Shown here piece by piece: positions 20,405-26,874 of a stretch of DNA of 31,080 nt. The stretch is from a virus. Below the pieces are notes generated by a model that saw nothing but the letters and a program-made list of their open reading frames with translations, searched no databases and was not told where the DNA came from. Position 1 is the first letter of the stretch; every line of letters starts with the position of its first letter. Position numbers and translations under genes: made by a program. The stretch spans positions 1 through 31,080 of the IMG/VR virus record IMGVR_UViG_3300043772_000643. One strand, written 5' to 3'.

Positions 20405-22570
20405 TTAGCCACCTAGTGCCTTTCTTAAACGCAAGGAACGGGTGTTCCATACGCTTTGCTGTGCATCTTCCTCACCACCAAAAATAGGTTCTTTTTCACC
20501 CACGATTGCTGCTGTTGGGCTAGTGCCTACGACGCGAGGACTGATTGAACTTGGTGCCACCCTTCTAGCGCCAACTCTCGCAGGACGAACATCTAATGGC
20601 TCAAAACCGCCTTCAATCTCCGGCTCAGTAAGCGGGAAAGTTTGACTTAACAAATCAATCAAATCTTGTTCAATCTGATCCAAGTCAAGTGGCTTTTCTG
20701 CCAGTTGAGTTTCTTCACCACCTTTTTGACCACCTTCTTCGCCCATGACGTTGCGTTCACTTTCCAACAACTCTGAACCACTTAACTCTTCAACAGGGCG
20801 ATCAGACGCAATTGGTGTGCGACCAGTTGGTACGTTATCACCACCAGTCAACGTAGGTGTAGTTCCAATATCTTCTGGAGTGCGCGTGCCAGTGTCAGTT
20901 CCAGTTTGCGTTCCGGTCTGAGTACCAGTTCTAGTCTGTGTTTGCGTTTGCGTTTGTGTTTGCGTTTCTGTTTTTGGAAAACGCTGGGTAGCTATTGCAG
21001 TTTCAGTACTAGGCGCTACCGCTTTCTTGCCGGGAATGACAACATTAAAATCTTTATTTAAGCTAATCCCGCCTTGATTATTAGCGGCTGCATACTCAAG
21101 AATTGCACGCTCACGCAATGGTAGAGTTTCAATATCAATCGTTTTGGCTTCTGGCGATGGGTTGCTCAGATAGTCAAAAATTGGAGAGTTTTTAAGTGCC
21201 GCAGCTTGTTTTGTTGTGATGTTGAGAATTTTTGCAACACGGTCAACTTCAACAGTAACAGGCGTAGCAACATTTCTTTGGTCTGCAAAGTCACCAATGT
21301 ATCGCTGTACACTTGATTTGTATTGCTCTGGCGTAAATTCAGGTTCAAATTTTCCTACAACCTCAATCTTTGGCAATACATTATCTTGACTTACTGTAGC
21401 TGCTCTAGTTGGATCAACTGGCTTTGCTGCCGCATCAATAATTGCTGACGCGAAAGCAAGATCAGGTGAAGCGCCACCAAGCATTTCATTCTCTTGCACT
21501 GCATTACGCAAAGCTCTTGCAGCTTCACTTGCGGTAACACCAGCAGCCAACAAAGTTGCACCAGCACCACCCGCAGGCAATGCTGCCATTGCGCTAACAG
21601 CTACCGCCAAGTCAACCATGCCAGCGGCACGCATAGCTTGTAAGTTTTGTGGCTGCGCAAGTTCTTTTAAGAACTTTGGATCAGCAGCAGCACGCGCCTT
21701 CCAAGTCTCGATTAGGTCAAGCGAGGCATTGCGTGCAATTTGGTTAATAGCATCAGGCGTAACCGGCCCTTGGAACGCTACCTGTACCGTGTTGTTTGGA
21801 TCGGTTAGTGCTTTGGTAATGTCATCTTCAACCCTAGCAACAGTTGTTTCTTCAACGCCAGCAGCTTTTTTAATTTCTTTTTGTATGTCAGCATCCGTTG
21901 GTGTGAGCAAATCTTTAGTAGCAGTACGACCTTCTCTTCTAACTGTAGAAAGTCCTGCTTGCAATAGCTCTTCACTTAAATTGCCACCCGCAACAGTACG
22001 ACCAGCCGCTTCACCAACGTCGGCAATAGTTTCCGCGACTTTGCCTGTTTCATCAATATCAAATTGAGATAAGGCACCAGAACGCGCCAAGGATGCGCCA
22101 GCAGAACCAGCAGCGCCAGTGATTGCTGAAAGACCAACATCGCCACCAACCGCCATAGCGCCAGCAGCACCACCAGCGCCGCCACCAACCGCATTGGCTA
22201 AAGCAGTTTGAATGGGTGTTTCAGCACCTTTAGCGCCAATTGCTGTACCAACTTTACCCGCTACTGCACCACCAATTTGAGCGCCAGCAAAGCTACCTAA
22301 CGCAGCTTTACCAATGTCTTCTAAGTCACCACCTTGCGACGCCGAAATCAATCCGGCGGTTACAGGTTCAACCGCAAGGCCAGTTACGCCAATTTTAGGC
22401 AAAAGCTGTGGCGCAGCAACGGCAATGATTAAAACTTCGGGGTTTTCAACAACATAGTCAACAACGTCAACGACTACTTCAACAACGTCCTCAACGACAT
22501 CGCCAACAAATTCAACAACATCACCGACTACATCGGCGGCACCTTCAAGAATATCTGCTACAACGCCCAT
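20405..22570 (-). CDS. Large low-complexity putative internal virion protein
   Basis: A 721-aa protein. The N-terminus is a run of Val/Asp/Glu repeats (DVVGDVVEFVGDVVEDVVEV, to about residue 42), then a hydrophobic stretch VLIIAVAAPQLLPKIG and a long Gly/Ala-rich region to about 180 (GGGAGGAAGAMAVGGDVG) that could insert in membranes. A second Ala-rich helix is near 310-345. Around 530-565 there is a Thr/Gln repeat (ETQTQTQTQTQTRTGTQTG). The C-terminus is acidic and disordered, with an end QSVWNTRSLRLRKALGG. The make-up fits an ejection or tape-like protein. No enzyme motif is seen. Confidence 0.55.
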   Translation of the reverse strand: MGVVADILEGAADVVGDVVEFVGDVVEDVVEVVVDVVDYVVENPEVLIIAVAAPQLLPKIGVTGLAVEPVTAGLISASQGGDLEDIGKAALGSFAGAQIGGAVAGKVGTAIGAKGAETPIQTALANAVGGGAGGAAGAMAVGGDVGLSAITGAAGSAGASLARSGALSQFDIDETGKVAETIADVGEAAGRTVAGGNLSEELLQAGLSTVRREGRTATKDLLTPTDADIQKEIKKAAGVEETTVARVEDDITKALTDPNNTVQVAFQGPVTPDAINQIARNASLDLIETWKARAAADPKFLKELAQPQNLQAMRAAGMVDLAVAVSAMAALPAGGAGATLLAAGVTASEAARALRNAVQENEMLGGASPDLAFASAIIDAAAKPVDPTRAATVSQDNVLPKIEVVGKFEPEFTPEQYKSSVQRYIGDFADQRNVATPVTVEVDRVAKILNITTKQAAALKNSPIFDYLSNPSPEAKTIDIETLPLRERAILEYAAANNQGGISLNKDFNVVIPGKKAVAPSTETAIATQRFPKTETQTQTQTQTQTRTGTQTGTQTGTDTGTRTPEDIGTTPTLTGGDNVPTGRTPIASDRPVEELSGSELLESERNVMGEEGGQKGGEETQLAEKPLDLDQIEQDLIDLLSQTFPLTEPEIEGGFEPLDVRPARVGARRVAPSSISPRVVGTSPTAAIVGEKEPIFGGEEDAQQSVWNTRSLRLRKALGG

Positions 22571-22572
22571 AG

Positions 22573-23019
22573 TTATGCACTCCTTTTCGGCCCAGTTTTC
22601 ACAGTGACGAAAAACTCACCTTTATCGGTGCGACGCACGTTGTAACCCATTTCTGGATTAGGTGGATTCTTTCCAATTACTCTAAAGATGGACAAAATTG
22701 TTGGATCAGTAAATTTGGTTGCCATCGTGTCAAAGCCCATTTTGTAACAGGCTTTAATAAACTCAATTCCGTTTTGCAAATAGTTTGCAGCAGTGTCGGC
22801 ATTGATTGCTCTAAACCATCCAATACGAGGGGCTGCTTTATGTATGATGAAAAGCGTATTTCCTTGGCGAAGGAATAAAGTATCATCCATACGAAGTTCG
22901 GCATTGATGCCACCAACTGCATCACCTTGCATAACGGATGAATCAGTATTCATAGCCGCAATGCCAATAATATCTTCTGGACTTAGTTCCCGTTCTCGGC
23001 TGTCGACCATCTGAACCAT
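22573..23019 (-). CDS. 148-aa late protein, possibly GNAT-fold or T7 gp13-like
   Basis: A mixed alpha/beta protein: SRERELSPEDIIGIAAMNTD, then DDTLFLRQGNTLFIIHKAAP, a helix AANYLQNGIEFIKACYKMGF and NPEMGYNVRRTDKGEFFVTV. The order strand-helix-strand with a final strand after Gly-Tyr recalls acetyltransferase-like (GNAT) folds, and some podoviruses have a protein of this type just before their ejection proteins. I cannot see a clear acetyl-CoA loop, so activity is uncertain. The start follows TGAGGTAATT. It is 2 bp after the beta-ketoacyl-synthase gene, so a link to acyl chemistry is possible but unproven. Confidence 0.5.
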   Translation of the reverse strand: MVQMVDSRERELSPEDIIGIAAMNTDSSVMQGDAVGGINAELRMDDTLFLRQGNTLFIIHKAAPRIGWFRAINADTAANYLQNGIEFIKACYKMGFDTMATKFTDPTILSIFRVIGKNPPNPEMGYNVRRTDKGEFFVTVKTGPKRSA

Positions 23020-23021
23020 AA

Positions 23022-24146
23022 TTACCTCACTGGGTCAAAGATTGCTGCGGAATACACATTACCCATTCCAGCGGCAAGACTAAGGATCAGCCCATCAGGA
23101 GTCTCGCAGTCTTCAGACAGAAAAATATCGTCTTTTTCTGTCCGGTTAGGAATAGCAGGTACAACACCATAAACCAGATTGTCAAGCAAAAGTAGCGTTT
23201 CTAGCAAGCCCGAAGCGCCCATTGTGTGACCTATTTTTGGTTTAAATGACGTTGCCACGAAATCACTTAAAGTGTTCATCAATGCTAACTTTTCAGACAC
23301 GTTGTTGGACTCCGTGCCAGTGCCGTGTGTCTTTACAATTTTGATGTCAGTTGGGAACACTTCTCCATACCGCATGGCACCTTCAATAGCATCTACATAG
23401 CCCGTGCCATCAGGCGCTTGACCTATGGCATTGTTCCATTTCTCTGCCGCATGGTAGGCACCTACCAGCCTAGCTTTTGGGGTCAGACCATAGTGGTTGA
23501 TCTCACCTTCTGTTTGCAAAACAGCAAAGGCAGCGCCTTGACCAACGTAAAAGCCGCCGTTTGTACTGTCAAAGGCGCTAGGCTTAATGTCTTTCTTAGT
23601 TTCTTCAGCCAAGGTTAGGCAGGCACCTGAATCACCAAAGAATTGCAAAACGGAATTAGATACAGCGTCTTCTACCGACAGGATAATGAAACGGGTAAAA
23701 CCAAAGGCTTCCAGCATCAAGCAGTCCATCATGACTTTAAGGCTAGAGGCGCAAGCAGAAGAGTCAGTGGCAATGTAATCGGGTTTGCAGATCATATTTG
23801 CCAGCCTGCCAGCCATGACTTGCGTTAAGGAAAACGGCAGAAACTTGTAGATATAGTGAAGCTGCGTGTGTACTTGGTTATCTTTGGCATTGATGCCAGC
23901 AAAGTGAGCGTTGCCTGCCGCCAGAATAAAAGCAGTCTTGCCTAGTGCCGGATTTTCCCGCAGCCATTCCAGCGTTGCTGGTGCCATCACCATGTTGGCA
24001 AGATTATGCGGAGCATACTTAAAGCCTTGTTTAGTGCCTTGGTAACTTTCCGGTATGAAATGCACACGCTGTGGGTGCAAAATGTCTTCCATCAGCGTGG
24101 TTTGTGGGTTGGATACGGTATGCCCGTAGGTTAGGAATAGGCTCAT
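23022..24146 (-). CDS. Phage-encoded beta-ketoacyl-ACP synthase (KAS) homologue
   Basis: A 374-aa thiolase-fold enzyme of the KAS I/II (FabB/FabF-like) type, which extends acyl chains on acyl carrier protein by condensation with malonyl-ACP. Catalytic residues are visible: Cys132 in ATDSSACASSLKV, His274 in VKTHGTGTESNN, Lys302 and His307 in SFKPKIGHTMGASGLLE. The C-terminal SLAAGMGNVYSAAIF replaces the usual GFGG loop. It is shorter than bacterial FabF (about 410 aa) and the N-terminus is atypical, so it is a divergent lineage. It overlaps the upstream acyl-carrier-protein gene by ATGA, so both are made together. The product is unknown: fatty acyl, beta-keto compound or acylated protein. Confidence 0.88.
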   Translation of the reverse strand: MSLFLTYGHTVSNPQTTLMEDILHPQRVHFIPESYQGTKQGFKYAPHNLANMVMAPATLEWLRENPALGKTAFILAAGNAHFAGINAKDNQVHTQLHYIYKFLPFSLTQVMAGRLANMICKPDYIATDSSACASSLKVMMDCLMLEAFGFTRFIILSVEDAVSNSVLQFFGDSGACLTLAEETKKDIKPSAFDSTNGGFYVGQGAAFAVLQTEGEINHYGLTPKARLVGAYHAAEKWNNAIGQAPDGTGYVDAIEGAMRYGEVFPTDIKIVKTHGTGTESNNVSEKLALMNTLSDFVATSFKPKIGHTMGASGLLETLLLLDNLVYGVVPAIPNRTEKDDIFLSEDCETPDGLILSLAAGMGNVYSAAIFDPVR

Positions 24147-24436
24147 TGCATCACCGCTATGGCTGAATTGACATCAAAACCTTCTACAGTCGCATTAGCC
24201 ACCAGAAAGTCTTTCATTTCACGCAAGTTTGCTGGCCTCATTTCTTTGCCAACCTCTTCTGGTACGGCAAAAGCATCACACAAGTACATAGCAATTATCA
24301 ATAAATCTAGGCTATCAACATCAATAGTTTCAAAGCCAGAATCTATTTGTTCGGCATTGACCGTTGGCTTTCCCATTGGTTTAGCCAGTGCCATTGCGGT
24401 GTTAAACAGCCGCAAGAAGTCTTCATCGGAAATCAT
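24143..24436 (-). CDS. Phage-encoded acyl carrier protein
   Basis: A 97-aa ACP, close to the usual 80-90 aa. The phosphopantetheine site is Ser42 in IDVDSLDLLIIAMYLCDAFA (residues 38-57), with the classic D-S-L and the amphipathic recognition helix after it. A helix before (LRLFNTAMALAKPM) and a last helix (ANLREMKDFLVANATV) complete the four-helix bundle. Helix II is less acidic than in bacterial AcpP, which may narrow its partners to its own synthase. It needs a holo-ACP synthase, none seen here, so host AcpS is implied. It overlaps both the gene upstream and the synthase gene downstream by ATGA. Confidence 0.85.
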   Translation of the reverse strand: MISDEDFLRLFNTAMALAKPMGKPTVNAEQIDSGFETIDVDSLDLLIIAMYLCDAFAVPEEVGKEMRPANLREMKDFLVANATVEGFDVNSAIAVMQ

Positions 24437-24780
24437 GTCACCCCCAGTGTTCGTGCTATCTGCTCATGGATCAACAAGTGACTGTTTACCCAATCGTAAA
24501 AGTCATCCTCTTGGTTGAAATCCAAGTCTAGCAGATTAAAGGGGTCATTTAGGTTAAGAATAGTGGAGTACGCTTGGTGTTCTTGTTGGTGTATTAACAG
24601 CCAATCGTCAAGGTCTTGCGGGTCAGCATCAATGATGGGATAGCGTGGCACATAGAAGCCAGCGTCAGTCAGTCTTTCCCAAAAGACTTGGTGTTGAATG
24701 CCGTTTTCAAACAGGAAGTCGCGGAGGCTGTCCGGCTCTCCGAAGATCGGAGTCGCCAGCGCATCCATATTCAGGCTCAT
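24433..24780 (-). CDS. 115-aa late protein upstream of the ACP gene, unknown function
   Basis: An acidic, helical protein: LRDFLFENGIQHQVFWERLT, PIIDADPQDLDDWLLIHQQE, NDPFNLLDLDFNQEDDFYDW and VNSHLLIHEQIARTLGV. Several His (IHQQEHQ; SHLLIHEQ) and Asp/Glu could bind metal, but no known site is recognised. Proteins like this occur among podovirus virion genes, so it may be structural. Here it overlaps the ACP gene by ATGA and its own start overlaps the upstream stop, so it forms a coupled trio with ACP and synthase. Role unknown. Confidence 0.68.
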   Translation of the reverse strand: MSLNMDALATPIFGEPDSLRDFLFENGIQHQVFWERLTDAGFYVPRYPIIDADPQDLDDWLLIHQQEHQAYSTILNLNDPFNLLDLDFNQEDDFYDWVNSHLLIHEQIARTLGVT

Positions 24781-24998
24781 CTATCAGCCTTTTGATCCAA
24801 GCGGTCAAAGATTTTGCCAAGCATTCCTTTAATATCTTGGATGTCTGAACGGTAATCATCCCGGTTGACATAGATCATCGGAATTTCCGAGATTCTGTCC
24901 TCGATCCTGACGATTGAGCGCGAGATACTGTTCAGTATCCACCCAAAAGCGGTTCCTGCGGCTGCAAAAAGAATGTTGATTAGGAACTGAGGCTCCAC
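24777..24998 (-). CDS. Small membrane-anchored coiled-coil protein (GTG start)
   Basis: A 73-aa protein. An N-terminal hydrophobic helix (FLINILFAAAGTAFGWILNS) is followed by a charged coiled coil (SIVRIEDRISEIPMIYVNRD; DIQDIKGMLGKIFDRLDQKA). The layout is common in phage proteins next to tail fibre genes and also suits an inner-membrane lysis accessory. Start GTG 24998 has GGAG six bases upstream and lies 2 bp past the fibre gene stop. No firm family. Confidence 0.68.
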   Translation of the reverse strand: MEPQFLINILFAAAGTAFGWILNSISRSIVRIEDRISEIPMIYVNRDDYRSDIQDIKGMLGKIFDRLDQKADR

Positions 24999-25000
24999 TG

Positions 25001-25912
25001 TCAGACTCCGTAATAAGGGATTTTCTTGGCGCTTCCGTTGACATAGACCGTTATGTAACCTTCTGGTGCCAGCGGCAAACTAGGATCAGGCATTGCCGCC
25101 GTGTTGCTGGTTGCTAAATTAGCATTGAGGTTGGATGTTACCGTAACATTCGATAACGTGGCGTTGCCACTGGTAATTGTGGTATTCGATAGTGTCAGAT
25201 TTCCGACACTGGTTGCCGTACCGCCCAAGGTCAACGTCGTGCTACCAAGCGTCGTAGAACTATTTGCTAGGTAGTTATTCGGGAAAGTTGCAACAACACT
25301 GGTAATGTTTGCATTGGCGTAAGTACCGCCAGCCAGCGTGACACTGCTGACATTGCCACCTGTGATTGCCACATTGTTGGCATTCTGCGTAGACATGGTG
25401 CCAAGGCCAGACACCGCAGAGTTCGCAATAGCAATGGCTACATTGGCTGCACTTGTGATGCGACCTTGAGCATCAACGGTAACTTGAGATACTTGGCTGG
25501 CTGTACCGTAAGTGCCGGGAGTTACTGCCGTATTAGCTAGGGTAACCGTGACATTGCCGGTCAACTGCCCACCACCGGAAATGCCTGTTCCTGCCAACAC
25601 AAACGCTGTATTCGGGGTTGCACCCACATCAGGGGCGGTTAGGACTACTAAGCCTGTCTGTCCGTTGACCGATAGTACCGCATCAGTGTTGTCTATCTTT
25701 TGCCAGACAGCACCATTAAATGCCGCAATGTCATTGACCTGCCAATCCGTAATTCCGTTCAGGTTAGTCGAACCTGCCACCGACACCACATAGTAATCAC
25801 CCTTATCACCAACACTGGAGGTCAACGTAGGATCGTTGGTCGCAGCGTTCCAAGTACCCTTGTAAACAAGCGCACCGATAACATTGATGTAATTACTGAC
25901 GGTCTTTAGCAT
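25001..25912 (-). CDS. Tail fibre protein with NVT-type repeats
   Basis: A 303-aa fibre. The N-terminal domain (to about 80) has ALVYKGTWNAATNDPTLTSS, GDKGDYYVVSVAGSTNLNGI and WQKIDNTDAVLSVNGQTGLV, a set frequent in phage fibres. The shaft is a repetitive Asn/Val/Thr/Ser sequence (NLTLSNTTITSGNATLSNVT), probably a beta-helix or collagen-like trimeric shaft. A short tail APEGYITVYVNGSAKKIPYY ends the protein. It is likely a tail or baseplate fibre contacting the host surface. Shares repeats with the longer fibre at 26875-28551. Confidence 0.8.
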   Translation of the reverse strand: MLKTVSNYINVIGALVYKGTWNAATNDPTLTSSVGDKGDYYVVSVAGSTNLNGITDWQVNDIAAFNGAVWQKIDNTDAVLSVNGQTGLVVLTAPDVGATPNTAFVLAGTGISGGGQLTGNVTVTLANTAVTPGTYGTASQVSQVTVDAQGRITSAANVAIAIANSAVSGLGTMSTQNANNVAITGGNVSSVTLAGGTYANANITSVVATFPNNYLANSSTTLGSTTLTLGGTATSVGNLTLSNTTITSGNATLSNVTVTSNLNANLATSNTAAMPDPSLPLAPEGYITVYVNGSAKKIPYYGV

Positions 25913-25931
25913 GATTTAACTCTCATGACGG

Positions 25932-26264
25932 TTATGAGCCGTCACCCGGTGTGATGTAAATCACCGCAGTGCTAGAACCTGTTACACCCGTAAAGTAAGC
26001 ATTTGGCACAAACGTGATGATTTCGTCTGTACCTGCTAGCAAGGGAATCGCAGCACCAGAAGAAGTTACTACCGCCGCAGCAGAGTTAGCCGCAGCCGCA
26101 GTAATGCCAACGCCCAAGAAAGCAGTCACAGAACCGGCATTCAGGATGCGGTACTGGTTGCCCCCAAGGGTCGTAGATACGGCCTGTATTGCAGCAGGCG
26201 CGGTAGTTGCTGCCGTAAACGTCACGGTATTACCGGACGGGGTAAAAGGTGCGTTGACAGCCAT
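25932..26264 (-). CDS. Small beta-rich tail-associated protein
   Basis: A 110-aa protein, MAVNAPFTPSGNTVTFTAAT to SSTAVIYITPGDGS. Alternating strands and Ala/Thr-rich loops suggest an immunoglobulin-like or jelly-roll fold. It shares its plan and terminal (I/V)Y(I/V)TPG(D/E)G with the 14122-14469 protein. ATG 26264 overlaps the upstream stop (TAATG) and follows GGAGCG; an in-frame start at 26276 is less likely. It lies between tail genes, so a fibre-associated or decoration role is probable. Confidence 0.7.
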   Translation of the reverse strand: MAVNAPFTPSGNTVTFTAATTAPAAIQAVSTTLGGNQYRILNAGSVTAFLGVGITAAAANSAAAVVTSSGAAIPLLAGTDEIITFVPNAYFTGVTGSSTAVIYITPGDGS

Positions 26265-26584
26265 TATGCGCTCCAAGGAAGCGGTGGCGTCACCACCGGA
26301 GGATTGATCTGATTTTGAATCTGTCGCTCAACATTGGCTTCAGTTTCATCCTTGTCCACACCATTCGCCCACACCCAAGTCAACACTTCTTCTTGGGTTA
26401 GGTCTTCATAAGGCGTAAAGCCGCCACCGCCATAGGCAACACCGCAAGTGCCATAGACATTAGTGGAGTAATCACCATTGACACCCGTACACGACCAATG
26501 AACGGTAATGACAACATCCGCATTGCCTTGAGATAGCGGTAAGCAGTCCATCGCGGTCACAGCCCAGTTAAATGTTGTACTCAT
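26264..26584 (-). CDS. Small tail-region protein (DUF7936-like)
   Basis: A 106-aa protein: FNWAVTAMDCLPLSQGNADV, VITVHWSCTGVNGDYSTNVY, FTPYEDLTQEEVLTWVWANG and IQNQINPPVVTPPLPWSA. This order (WxVxxMDC...VVxxVHW...FTPYxDLT...INPPVVTPxLPW) is found in many phages beside fibre genes; I believe it is the family called DUF7936, function unknown. The start overlaps the upstream stop (ATGA) and has a GAGGGTAAAAA site. Confidence 0.75.
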   Translation of the reverse strand: MSTTFNWAVTAMDCLPLSQGNADVVITVHWSCTGVNGDYSTNVYGTCGVAYGGGGFTPYEDLTQEEVLTWVWANGVDKDETEANVERQIQNQINPPVVTPPLPWSA

Positions 26585-26835
26585 TTTTTACCCTCCAATG
26601 CGGCTGCTTGCTGTGCTTGATACGCTGCAACCACTTCAGGTGTCCAAGCCGTATTGCAGATAGCAGCTACGTTAGCTGGCTGACCCTCAAGGTCTTGCCC
26701 CGGTGTCAGGCTAGTGCGGTGATAGGTCTGTGTCAGCACCTTACCGTCTTCAATGATTCGAGTTGCCTCACGGTACAGCACGATGCCGTTCTCGGTCACG
26801 GTGATCTGATCTACAACTGTTTCTTTGGTAATCAT
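26581..26835 (-). CDS. Small tail-region protein
   Basis: An 84-aa protein: MITKETVVDQITVTENGIVL, YREATRIIEDGKVLTQTYHR, TSLTPGQDLEGQPANVAAIC and a C-terminal helix TPEVVAAYQAQQAAALEGKK. It has a beta-rich N-terminal half, like the phage proteins of unknown function that accompany the DUF7936-like one next to fibre genes. The ATG at 26835 follows GGAAAGGAAAACAC, 40 bp after the long fibre gene. Confidence 0.75.
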   Translation of the reverse strand: MITKETVVDQITVTENGIVLYREATRIIEDGKVLTQTYHRTSLTPGQDLEGQPANVAAICNTAWTPEVVAAYQAQQAAALEGKK

Positions 26836-26874
26836 GTGTTTTCCTTTCCGTCTACACTAGTCCGGTGTAGATAA

